This document shows, one piece after another, positions 1 to 6,562 of a stretch of 12,958 nt of DNA (its first letter is position 1; each line of letters opens with the position of its first letter). Under the pieces are notes generated by a model, which did no database searches, was not told where the DNA came from, and saw only the letters and a program-made list of their open reading frames with translations. Origin of the DNA: Acidobacteriota bacterium (lineage in GTDB: Bacteria; Acidobacteriota; Vicinamibacteria; Vicinamibacterales; 2-12-FULL-66-21); contig JABFWM010000194.1 of NCBI GenBank assembly GCA_013362195.1, positions 1 through 12,958 of the forward strand, written 5' to 3'. Both the position numbers and the translations under genes were made by a program.

Positions 1-1
1 T

Positions 2-877
2 CTGACGGCGTGTCCCGGTGCCGATCCGCGCGTCGACGTCAGGGTCGGGTCGATTGCGGACCCCTCGTTCGTGGCGTCGGTGGTCGGCGACCGGATTGAC
101 GGCGTCTTTCATCTCGCCGCGGTGCTGAGCGGACAGTCCGAGGCGGAATTCGACGCCGGGATGCGGATCAACTTCGATGCGACGCGGGGGCTGCTGGACG
201 CGTGCCGCGCGCTGGGCACGCGGCCGCGGTTCGTGTTCACCAGCTCGATTGCGGTGTTCGGCGGACCGCTGCCGGAGATCGTGCCGGAAGACATGGCGCT
301 CCGCCCGCAGTCCTCCTACGGCGCCGAAAAGGCGATGGCGGAATTGCTCGTGAGCGACTACTCCCGCCGCGGCTTCGTTGACGGCGTCGCCTGCCGGCTC
401 CCGACGATCGCGGTGCGCCCCGGTGCGCCGAACTCGGCGCTGTCGTCGTTCGTGAGCGGCATCATCCGGGAACCCGTGGCGGGGATCGAGGCGATCTGTC
501 CGGTTCCCCTCGACACGCGAATCTGGATCAGCTCTCCCGAAGTGGTCACGAAGAACCTGCTGCACGCGGGTTCGATGGCGACCACGGCGCTCGACGTCCG
601 GCGCGCCATCAACCTGCCCGGGCTCTCCGTCACGCCCGCGGAGATGCTCGCGAGCCTCGAGCGGATCGCCGGCGCCGCGGCGCGGGCACGCGTGCGCTCG
701 GAACCGGACCACCGCCTGATGCGCGTCGTCTGCACGTGGCCGGCCGCGTTCGACGTGTCTCGCGCCCGCCAGCTCGGGTTCTCCCAGGACACCGACGTCG
801 ACGCGATCGTGCGGCAGTTCGTGAGCGACGCGTCGCGCGGCGCTGTCGGAGGAGGGGCAAGCGGCAAGGTGTCGTAG
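2..877 (+). CDS. denD: D-erythronate dehydrogenase-like SDR protein (5' end cut off)
   Basis: This is an NAD-dependent extended short-chain dehydrogenase of the epimerase/dehydratase type, most like DenD, which oxidises D-erythronate to 2-oxo-erythronate in the cytoplasm. The frame is open to the window edge, so the N-terminal Rossmann GxxGxxG segment lies outside; 291 residues are visible. Counting from the first visible codon, the NAD-fold strand FHLAAVLSG, the active-site serines of FTSSIAVFG and the YxxxK pair (Tyr106, Lys110 in SSYGAEK) are all present. The DenD-like stretches RLPTIAVRPG, SGIIREP and the C-terminal EPD...WPAAFDVSRARQLGF also match. A GTG at 71 is not the true start, because family-like sequence (VDVRVGSIADP) continues upstream. 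The last 15 or so residues are Gly/Ala/Ser-rich and look like a non-conserved tail. It converges on the deacetylase gene. The family is sure; erythronate as substrate is likely but unproven. Confidence 0.8.
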   Translation: MTACPGADPRVDVRVGSIADPSFVASVVGDRIDGVFHLAAVLSGQSEAEFDAGMRINFDATRGLLDACRALGTRPRFVFTSSIAVFGGPLPEIVPEDMALRPQSSYGAEKAMAELLVSDYSRRGFVDGVACRLPTIAVRPGAPNSALSSFVSGIIREPVAGIEAICPVPLDTRIWISSPEVVTKNLLHAGSMATTALDVRRAINLPGLSVTPAEMLASLERIAGAAARARVRSEPDHRLMRVVCTWPAAFDVSRARQLGFSQDTDVDAIVRQFVSDASRGAVGGGASGKVS

Positions 878-899
878 GGCGGGCCAGAAGACGCGCCCT
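876..899. terminator. Weak inverted repeat between convergent genes
   Basis: AGGGCG at 876-881 pairs with CGCCCT at 894-899 across a 12-base loop. It overlaps the stop codon of the DenD-like gene and lies 14 bases from the end of the convergent deacetylase gene. No T-tract follows on either strand, so an intrinsic terminator is only a possibility based on position. Confidence 0.25.
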
Positions 900-913
900 G
901 CAGACCCGGCGCT

Positions 914-1750
914 TTATTTCGGCTCCGGCGGGAGCATCGCGGCGAACCGTTTCCCCACCGCGTCGTCGGTGACGAGATACCGCGGCAGCGCCATGAGATT
1001 GCCGCCGCTCACGACCGGCCGGCGGCCGAGCGTGAACGCCGCCACGTAGCCGCACTGCTGCGCGATGCCGGCGACCTCTTCGTCGTAGATGCCGAACGGC
1101 CAGGCCACCAGGTCGGGCGCGCGGCCGGTCTTCTGTTCCAGCACCGTTCGCGCGCGGCACAACTGCTTGGTCGAGAACTCGCGGAACGGCCCCGGGGCAA
1201 GCCGCCGCCGCTCGATCTTGAAATTCGGGTGCCAGTAGGTGTGCGACTGGACGTCGAACAGGTGCGTCGCACGGAGCCCGTCGAGGTCGGCCCACGTCAT
1301 CGCATACGACGCGTTCGAAATCGCCGACGGGTAGATGAACAGCGTCACCGGGACGCCGAACTCCTTCACGAGCGGCAGCATCTCCGTCTCCACCGACCGA
1401 TGCCCGTCGTCGGCGGTGATGACCACCGCGGATGCCGGCGGCTGCGGCCCCTTGCCGCGCAGGTAGGCGATGACATCCCGCAGCGGCACGACCGGATAGT
1501 GGTGCGCCTTGAGGTACTGCAGCTGCGATCGGAACGTCGACGTGCGAATCGTCATTTCGTTCGACGCGACGGCGCCGAAGCGGTGATAGACGAGAATCGT
1601 GAACGACGGCGGCGTCGTCGGGCCCGCCACCGTGCCCGCCGTCATCCCGGAACTGCGTCCAAATCCGGAGGCGAGCGCCAGCGCCAGCGCGATTGCTGCC
1701 GCTGAAGGAAGGGATCGGCGTGAAGGGCGTGAACGTGCGGCAGGGGTCAT
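914..1750 (-). CDS. Secreted polysaccharide deacetylase (CE4/NodB-type)
   Basis: A 278-residue metal-dependent polysaccharide deacetylase that would remove N- or O-acetyl groups from an extracellular or cell-wall glycan. An Arg-rich start (SRPSRRS) and an Ala/Leu hydrophobic stretch at about residues 16-30 form a signal peptide. The NodB core has ILVYHRFG at 52-59, a TADDG motif (Asp114 likely base, Asp115 metal ligand; the usual form is TFDDG) and SHTYWHP with His170 and His174 completing the Asp-His-His metal site. WPFG at 218-221 takes the place of the usual third motif. The layout resembles PgaB-type or short secreted CE4 enzymes. The frame is open to an ATG at 1903, but those 51 extra residues are Arg/Cys-rich, unlike the family, and would bury the signal peptide, so I chose 1750. 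No strong ribosome-binding site is visible. The gene is divergent from the GMC gene. Substrate unknown. Confidence 0.85.
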   Translation of the reverse strand: MTPAARSRPSRRSLPSAAAIALALALASGFGRSSGMTAGTVAGPTTPPSFTILVYHRFGAVASNEMTIRTSTFRSQLQYLKAHHYPVVPLRDVIAYLRGKGPQPPASAVVITADDGHRSVETEMLPLVKEFGVPVTLFIYPSAISNASYAMTWADLDGLRATHLFDVQSHTYWHPNFKIERRRLAPGPFREFSTKQLCRARTVLEQKTGRAPDLVAWPFGIYDEEVAGIAQQCGYVAAFTLGRRPVVSGGNLMALPRYLVTDDAVGKRFAAMLPPEPK

Positions 1751-1880
1751 CGTGCGACGCCCGTCAATAGCAAAGCGCCTGCCGCACGGGCAGAGCGCTT
1801 GCCGCACGGCCCGAACGCATCCTGCGCTCGTCGATGTGTTGAGCGCACGCGTCTCCGCGCGTCGCTCTGTCTGCCGCACG
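1734..1880. repeat. Four copies of TGCCGCACG around the divergent start region
   Basis: The 9-mer TGCCGCACG occurs at 1780-1788, 1800-1808 and 1872-1880 on the plus strand and inverted at 1734-1742. The inverted copy lies just inside the deacetylase coding sequence. Three of the four copies have C before the 9-mer and the fourth has T. The first two belong to a longer direct repeat, GCGC(C/T)TGCCGCACGG, at 1775-1789 and 1795-1809, 20 bases apart. Clustering between two divergent genes would suit operator sites, but chance in GC-rich DNA and local duplication are alternatives. Confidence 0.5.
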
Positions 1881-1956
1881 ATTCCGTAACGCGCAGGACA
1901 CATTTCGTGATCATGCGCCCGGATCGGGGATGAGGGATTGGGGATACTATCGCGGG
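1751..1956. promoter_or_regulatory. Divergent intergenic control region
   Basis: These 206 bases separate the deacetylase (-) and GMC oxidoreductase (+) genes and must hold the promoters of both. They contain the hairpin at 1773-1800, three of the four TGCCGCACG copies, and a G-run stretch next to the GMC start. A weak -10-like TACTAT sits at 1945-1950, only 6 bases before the chosen GMC ATG, so if it is used the mRNA would be nearly leaderless. I see no convincing -35 box. No small gene is supported here. Confidence 0.45.
1773..1800. promoter_or_regulatory. Hairpin in the deacetylase 5' leader
   Basis: AAGCGCCTGCC at 1773-1783 pairs with GGCAGAGCGCTT at 1789-1800. The stem is 11 bp with one bulged base, and the loop is the 5 bases GCACG. 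On the minus strand it ends 22 bases before the deacetylase ATG, so it would lie in the mRNA leader. No U-tract follows. It could be a leader structure, or simply the by-product of the overlapping TGCCGCACG repeats. Confidence 0.4.
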
Positions 1957-3609
1957 ATGCAAATCATCGCGGCCCCGGCCGTCCATCCCGTCGTCGTGAT
2001 TGGCAGCGGCGCCTCCGGCGGCATGGCGGCGTGGAACCTCACGCGCCAGGGGATCGACGTGCTGCTGCTCGACGCGGGCGGGAAGTTCGATCGATCGAAG
2101 TACTGGACCCACGTGCAGCCGTGGGAAGCGCGCGAGCGGGCGGCGCGCGGCGAGAAGCCGCCGCAATTCTTCCTCGATACGAAGGAGCAGCCGTACCTGA
2201 CCCCCGAGCAGCAGCCCTTTGCCTTGACCCGGGTCTGGGGTCACGGCGGCAAGACGAACGTCTGGGGACGGGTCAGCCTGCGCCTCTCGGATCTCGACTT
2301 CAAGGCCGCGGCGCGCGACGGCTGGGAGATTCCGTGGCCGATCGCCTACGCCGACGTCGCCCCGTACTACGACCGCGTCGAGCAGTTGATCGGTGTGTGC
2401 GGCGGGACCGACGATTCGGACGTGCTCCCCGGCAGCAGGTTCCTCCAGCCACCGCCGGCGCCGCGCTGCGGCGAGCGCCTGCTGGCCCGAGCCATGGGAA
2501 AGCTGAACATCCCGGTCGTCGCGGGACGCCGCGCGAACATGACGCGGCCGACCAACGGATTTCCGCCGTGCCATCACTGCGGGAATTGCGGCGCCGGGTG
2601 CGACACCGCCTCGTTCTTCTGTTCCGCCGATCACCTGCTGCCCGCCGCGCTCCGGACCGGTCGTCTCGAGATCCGATCGAACGCCGTCGTCGGGCGGATC
2701 CTGACCGACGAGAACGGCCTGGCGAAGGGCGTGCAGTATTTCGATCGGCAGACCGGCATCGAGCAGCAGGTGCTGGCCAAGGTGATCGTCCTCGGGGCCA
2801 GCTGTGTGGACTCCACGCGCATCCTGCTCAATTCGACGTCGGATCGCCACCCGAACGGGCTCGGCAACGGGTCCGATGTGATCGGACGCTATCTGTGCGA
2901 ACAGATCCGGCTGAACGTGACCGGCTATCTGCCCGCGCTCGCCGGCACGCCGACGCGCAACGATCGCGGCATCGGCGGCGAGCACATCTACATGCCGCGC
3001 TTCAATCATCGGCCGGGCCGCGGCCGCGACTACCTGCGCGGCTTCGGGGCGCAGTTCTGGAACACCGGGGCGAGCGCGGTCGGCGCACACGGCGGGTCGG
3101 AGCGGATCCCCGGCTTTGGCGCGGCGCTCAAGCAGGAGATCAAGCGGCGCCATCCGGCGTGGTTCGAGATCCATCCGTTCGGCGAAGCGCTCCCCTACGC
3201 GCACAACCGCATCACCGTGGATGCGTCGAAGGTCGATCGCTACGGCCTGCCGCTGCTGAAGATCGACTATCGCGTCGGCGACAACGAACGCCGGATGGCG
3301 CAGCACATGGCCGACACCGTCGAAGAGATCGTCAAGGCGGCGGGCGGCGAGCTGGTCAACTACAAACGCGCCGACCTCGACGCGAACGGCTCGGCGATCC
3401 ACGAGCACGGGACGTGCCGCATGGGCGCGGATCCCAGGCGGTCCGCGTTGAACGCGTTCAACCAGATGCACGAAGTGAAGAACGTCTTCGTCGTCGATGG
3501 ATCCGCGTTCCCGAACGCGACCGAGAAGAACCCGACGCTGACCATTCTCGCGCTGTCGTGGCGCGCGACCGATCGTCTCGCCGAGGAGATCAAACGTGGG
3601 AATCTCTAA
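1957..3609 (+). CDS. GMC-family FAD sugar oxidoreductase, large subunit
   Basis: A 550-residue glucose-methanol-choline flavoprotein, expected to oxidise a hydroxyl of a sugar or glycoside with FAD. VVVIGSGASGG (residues 12-22) is the FAD-binding GxGxxG. WGHGGKTNVWG (94-104) is the second FAD contact. HEHGTCRMG holds the catalytic His482, paired with Asn525 in NPTLTIL near the C-terminus. A Cys cluster in CHHCGNCGAGC (Cys205, 208, 211, 215, then 222) may bind an iron-sulfur centre. There is no signal peptide; the next gene supplies a Tat leader, so piggyback export is likely, as in gluconate 2-dehydrogenase-type pairs. An in-frame ATG at 1930 would add nine residues; I prefer 1957 because the Rossmann strand then starts near the N-terminus, as is usual. 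GGGG at 1940-1943 is the only weak ribosome-binding candidate. It overlaps the next gene by 14 bases. Substrate unknown; a glycoside 3-dehydrogenase role is possible. Confidence 0.92.
   Translation: MQIIAAPAVHPVVVIGSGASGGMAAWNLTRQGIDVLLLDAGGKFDRSKYWTHVQPWEARERAARGEKPPQFFLDTKEQPYLTPEQQPFALTRVWGHGGKTNVWGRVSLRLSDLDFKAAARDGWEIPWPIAYADVAPYYDRVEQLIGVCGGTDDSDVLPGSRFLQPPPAPRCGERLLARAMGKLNIPVVAGRRANMTRPTNGFPPCHHCGNCGAGCDTASFFCSADHLLPAALRTGRLEIRSNAVVGRILTDENGLAKGVQYFDRQTGIEQQVLAKVIVLGASCVDSTRILLNSTSDRHPNGLGNGSDVIGRYLCEQIRLNVTGYLPALAGTPTRNDRGIGGEHIYMPRFNHRPGRGRDYLRGFGAQFWNTGASAVGAHGGSERIPGFGAALKQEIKRRHPAWFEIHPFGEALPYAHNRITVDASKVDRYGLPLLKIDYRVGDNERRMAQHMADTVEEIVKAAGGELVNYKRADLDANGSAIHEHGTCRMGADPRRSALNAFNQMHEVKNVFVVDGSAFPNATEKNPTLTILALSWRATDRLAEEIKRGNL
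3583..3588 (+). promoter_or_regulatory. Ribosome-binding site that fixes the GTG start of the small subunit
   Basis: GAGGAG lies inside the 3' end of the GMC gene, 7 bases before the GTG at 3596. It supports GTG as the start and suggests translational coupling of the two subunits. Confidence 0.7.
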
Positions 3610-4222
3610 TCCGCATCTGAATCGTCGTGACGCGCTGCGCCGGCTCGCGGCCGGGGCCCTCGGTGCGGCCGCGGCGCCGGCTTGGGTGCAGTCGCTCGCC
3701 GCGCTCGCGCGCGAGCGCGCCTACATTCAGGCGACCACGTCCGCGGCCTCCGCCCCGGGGTGGACGCCGAAGGCGCTGACGCCGGCGCAGAACGAGGCGG
3801 TCATCGCGCTGACCGAGATCATCATTCCCGAGACCGACACCCCCGGCGCGAAAGCCGCCAAGGTGAATCAGTTCGTGGACTGGGTGCTGGCGGACGCGCC
3901 CGCCGCCGAGCGCGACAAGTTCACGTCGGGGCTCGCGTGGGTCGACGGGCGCAGCCGCGCGCGGTTTGGCCAGCCGTTCGCCGCCGCATCGCCGGAGCAG
4001 CAGACGGCCCTGCTGACGCCGCTCGCAGAGGCGGAATCGGGCGGCGCCGCGTCGGCGGTTTCATCCGAGGACGCGACCGGCGTCGCCTTCTTTCGCGCGA
4101 TCAAGTCGCTGACGATCAATGGATACTATTCGACCGAGATCGGCCTGCGCCAGGCGCTCGGCGACGATGGGCAGATGTTCGTGCCGGTGTTCAGAGGCTG
4201 CGATCATCCGGAGCACCAATAA
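3596..4222 (+). CDS. Gluconate 2-dehydrogenase subunit 3-like protein, Tat leader
   Basis: A 208-residue small subunit of a membrane- or periplasm-facing GMC dehydrogenase. It begins with a Tat leader: twin Arg at 10-11 in NRRDALRRL, then an Ala/Gly-rich hydrophobic stretch to about residue 32. The mature part has the subunit 3 hallmarks LTPAQNEAVIALTEIIIPETDTPGAKAAKV (roughly 58-88) and VNQFVDWVLAD, ending in the NGYYSTEIGLRQALG region. In this family the small subunit carries the signal for the complex, stabilises the flavoprotein and lets it reach a cytochrome c subunit. It starts with GTG inside the end of the GMC gene, so both are surely one operon. No dedicated cytochrome c gene follows; the next gene is an isomerase remnant. 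The assignment is firm; the physiological electron acceptor is unknown. Confidence 0.9.
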   Translation: MGISNPHLNRRDALRRLAAGALGAAAAPAWVQSLAALARERAYIQATTSAASAPGWTPKALTPAQNEAVIALTEIIIPETDTPGAKAAKVNQFVDWVLADAPAAERDKFTSGLAWVDGRSRARFGQPFAAASPEQQTALLTPLAEAESGGAASAVSSEDATGVAFFRAIKSLTINGYYSTEIGLRQALGDDGQMFVPVFRGCDHPEHQ

Positions 4223-4258
<36 letters not shown>

Positions 4259-4270
4259 TCGCGAGGTCAC

Positions 4271-5171
4271 ATGAGCAACTCACTCACGATGACGATGACG
4301 CGGCGGACGTGGCTTCAACTTGCCGCGATGGGGGCGGTTGGCGCGGCGGCGGGCGACTCGCTGTTCGGACAACCGAAGCGTCCGCTCGGCGTGCAGCTCT
4401 ACACCGTCCGCGACAAGCTCGGGCCGGGCGATGCGGATGCGACGCTGGCGGCGATCGCGTCGATTGGCTACAAGGAGGTCGAGCTGCTCCGCGGGGATGC
4501 GGCGCGGATCGCGCCGCTCGCGAAGGCGCATGGGCTGCAGTGCCCGAGCATGCACATCGAGCCGCCGATCATCACGGGCAACTGGGCGCCGTGGGCGCAA
4601 GCCGTGAAGCCTGAAAACCGTTCGACGCTCGATCGCACGCTCGACGACGCGAAGGGCTACGGCGTCCAGTACGCCGTCGTCAGCTACCTGATGCCCGACG
4701 AGCGGAAGAGCGATGCGGCGTTCTACGAGCAGCTGGGCGACCAGTTGAACCGCGCCGGCGAGGCCGCGCGGCAGCGAGGCATGACGATCGGCTACCACAA
4801 TCACGGCTTCGAGTTCGAGCCGCTCGCCGACGGCAAGCGGCCGCTCGACGTGCTCGTCGCGCGCACCGATCCGTCTCTGGATCGGCATTACCGGCGCGGA
4901 CCCGGTGGAGCTGCTGCATCAGCACAAGGGCCGCGTCGCGCTGGTGCACCTGAAGGACCGGGCGAAGGACGCGGCGCGCACCACGGACGAACGGAAGGTC
5001 GCCCCGGCCACGTTCACGGAAGTGGGAAGCGGGGCGCTCGATTTCCGCGCGATTCTCGAGGCCGCGGCCGGCGCGGGCGCCGAGCACTACTTCGTCGAGC
5101 AGGATCACACGCCCGGCGATCCGATCGCGAGCCTGCGCAAGAGTTACGCGTACCTGCAGTCGATCGCGTGA
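4271..5171 (+). pseudogene. Broken secreted sugar phosphate isomerase/epimerase (xylose-isomerase-like TIM barrel)
   Basis: A Tat-exported TIM-barrel protein of the AP endonuclease 2/sugar isomerase type, about 300 residues if rejoined. The N-terminal part (203 residues, to 4879) has a twin-Arg leader (TRRTWLQLAA), LGVQLYTVRD, IGYKEVEL, and the metal-site strand GYHNHGFEFEP (His176, His178, Glu181). The frame then changes. From Trp at 4878 the family sequence resumes one frame over as WIGITGADPVELL, GRVALVHLKD and EHYFVEQDHTPGDP, ending at 5171. Homologues normally have a strand of roughly 6-9 residues between DPxL and the Trp, usually with an acidic metal ligand (ExD-type). That strand is absent, so this looks like a deletion of 3n+2 bases, not a one-base slip. 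Unrepaired, frame one would run on to 5242 as Arg/Gly-rich nonsense. It follows the GMC pair and probably processed a related oxidised sugar. A sequencing or assembly error cannot be excluded. Confidence 0.8.
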
Positions 5172-5185
5172 GATCACACCGGGAC

Positions 5186-5243
5186 ATCAGGAGGTCAGGA
5201 GCACGCTCGGTCGCAGAACCCAACGCGCTCCCGATCTCCTGAT
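5186..5243. terminator. Inverted repeat between convergent genes
   Basis: ATCAGGAGGTC at 5186-5196 pairs with GATCTCCTGAT at 5233-5243: 11 positions, ten Watson-Crick and one G-T. The 36-base loop is long. It lies between the 3' ends of the isomerase remnant (+) and the first amidohydrolase (-), where a two-way terminator would be expected. There is no T-tract. The left arm also holds a TCAGGAG doublet (5187-5193, 5195-5201) similar to the upstream heptamers. Confidence 0.35.
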
Positions 5244-5277
5244 TCCGTGCAGCGTGAGGCGCCGCACCCGCGCGCGC

Positions 5278-6465
5278 CTACAGTCCGAGCAGCCGCGCCG
5301 CGTTTTCGTGATAGACCTTCCGCAGAATCGCCTCCGGCAGTCCGAGGCCGTAGATCCGCCAGCGCCCCTGCGGCGGGACCGGCGCGGGCGCGTAGTCGAA
5401 ATAATCGTCCTCCGTTTCCAGGAACCGGAAATAGATCCGGTACAGCGCTTCGCCGAAGATCTGCTGCGGCGTCTCGGTGCCGTGCGGAACGGCATCGGTG
5501 CCGAAGAGGATGCGATCCTGGTAGCGATCGAAGAAGCGGCGGGCGACGCGCGGCTGGCGGCCCAGTTCGCCGATGCGCGCGGCCGTCTCGACGTACATGT
5601 TCGGGTACGTGTCGAGGCACGCGCCGACGTCCGCCAGGTTCTCGGCGTTGTTTCCCACGTGCAGCGTGATGAAGGTCGTTTTCGGGTGCCGCGCGAGGAC
5701 GCGGTTGCGCGCGTCGATGAGCGACCGGAACGACGGAAAGTCCCGGCCGTAGAACGACCAGTTCGGGTGGTTGTTCAATTCCTCGAAGCGCTCGTTGAAC
5801 CGATCGATGGGCAGGAAGAAGGCCTCCGGGTCGGCAATGTGGATCGCGACCGGCATCGCGCGGGCGGCGCACGCCTCCCACATCGGATCGAACCGCGCGT
5901 CGTCGATCGCGACGAGCGGCCCCGACGTGATCTGCTCGCGGAGGTAGAGGCCGAGCGTCTTCAGCACCTTCACGCCGCGGGCGCCGAGCGCGTGCGCGCG
6001 CTCGATCTCGAGCGCCTGATCGCGGGCGTAGGCCGGCCGATTCGCCTGGCTCCAGCGCGGCTCGGCGAAGGTCAGAAACCGCCCGGCGTGGGGCGTCTGG
6101 TAGCGCGTGATGCTCTCCTGCAGCCCGGCGCCCACGCCGCCGGTCAGGTTGACCATCGTGCGGAGATTCACCGCGTCCATCACCGCGAGCAGTTCCTCCG
6201 GAGGCGCGGCATAACGCATGTCCTCCCCTTGCGCCACGCCGCCGGCGCTCTTCGCGCTGAAGCCGAGATGCGTGTGCACGTCGATGACGGGGAACCGCGC
6301 GCGCATGACCTGCGTTTCCGGCACGTGCAGCATGCTGCGCGGCTGAAAGTCCTTGAGATCGAGCGGCGCCGCCGTCCGCGCCGTCTGCGCGTCCCGTTCA
6401 GCGCCGCCAGGGACTCCCGCCACCGTGGTCGCAGCCACGGCCGCCAGCCATTCGCGTCGATTCAT
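5278..6465 (-). CDS. Tat-exported amidohydrolase (Amidohydro_2 type), long form
   Basis: A 395-residue amidohydrolase-fold TIM barrel, exported through Tat (MNRREWLAAVAATTVAG). Metal-site residues are in place: His64 and His66 in VIDVHTHLG, His209 in VAIHIADP, His269 in FITLHVGN and Asp324 in ILFGTDAVP. The arrangement is that of the PF04909 group, which includes lactonases, decarboxylases and hydrolases of ring or sugar-acid compounds. The C-terminal segment after Asp324 (IYFRFLETEDDYFDYAPAP and GLPEAILRKVYHENAARLLGL) is the typical closing helix set. A GGGAG lies 11 bases before the ATG in the minus-strand leader, a weak ribosome-binding site. It lies downstream of a second, shorter amidohydrolase on the same strand, and the two probably form an operon. 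Substrate unknown; a lactone or keto-sugar derivative made by the GMC enzyme is a reasonable guess only. Confidence 0.88.
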   Translation of the reverse strand: MNRREWLAAVAATTVAGVPGGAERDAQTARTAAPLDLKDFQPRSMLHVPETQVMRARFPVIDVHTHLGFSAKSAGGVAQGEDMRYAAPPEELLAVMDAVNLRTMVNLTGGVGAGLQESITRYQTPHAGRFLTFAEPRWSQANRPAYARDQALEIERAHALGARGVKVLKTLGLYLREQITSGPLVAIDDARFDPMWEACAARAMPVAIHIADPEAFFLPIDRFNERFEELNNHPNWSFYGRDFPSFRSLIDARNRVLARHPKTTFITLHVGNNAENLADVGACLDTYPNMYVETAARIGELGRQPRVARRFFDRYQDRILFGTDAVPHGTETPQQIFGEALYRIYFRFLETEDDYFDYAPAPVPPQGRWRIYGLGLPEAILRKVYHENAARLLGL

Positions 6466-6495
6466 CGTCGTTTCTACTCCCGAGGTCGCGTCAAT

Positions 6496-6562
6496 CTTCC
6501 GGCTGAAGCCGGAAGCTAAAGACGCGAGGAAATCAATCGTAGCTTCCGCCTTCAGGCGGAAG
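6496..6562. repeat. Palindrome pair A (REP-like) between the amidohydrolase genes
   Basis: Two perfect palindromes share one design, 9-base arms around a 2-base centre. The first is CTTCCGGCT (6496-6504), GA, AGCCGGAAG (6507-6515). The second is CTTCCGCCT (6543-6551), TC, AGGCGGAAG (6554-6562). The arms differ at one position, G versus C at arm base 7, and the spacer is 27 bases. The first palindrome, with flanks, is identical over 27 bases (6492-6518) to 10197-10223. The stop codon of the upstream amidohydrolase lies within the second palindrome. This looks like a dispersed REP/BIME-type element rather than a plain terminator. Confidence 0.85.

Noticed and set aside
1751..1903. Longer N-terminus for the polysaccharide deacetylase
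   Set aside because: The extra 51 residues are Cys/Arg-rich, cover the hairpin and repeats, and would place the signal peptide in the interior.
1747..3471. 574-codon open frame antisense to the GMC gene
   Set aside because: Composition is Arg/Val/Ala-rich with no recognisable domain, and it also runs antisense through the divergent control region.
1938..3620. 560-codon open frame in another plus frame over the GMC gene
   Set aside because: Arg/Ala-rich translation without any family motif; the overlapping frame holds all GMC motifs. It is a by-product of GC-rich codon use.
4870..4905. Programmed ribosomal frameshift in the isomerase-like gene
   Set aside because: No slippery heptamer or downstream pseudoknot seen, and a shift would still leave out the missing strand.
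5254..6519. 421-codon open frame antisense to the long amidohydrolase
   Set aside because: No motif; ends with a translation of the palindromic repeat; the opposite strand has a full amidohydrolase with Tat leader.
6496..6562. Insertion sequence ends
   Set aside because: The palindromes are short, have no transposase between or beside them and no target duplication that I can see; a REP-type repeat fits better.
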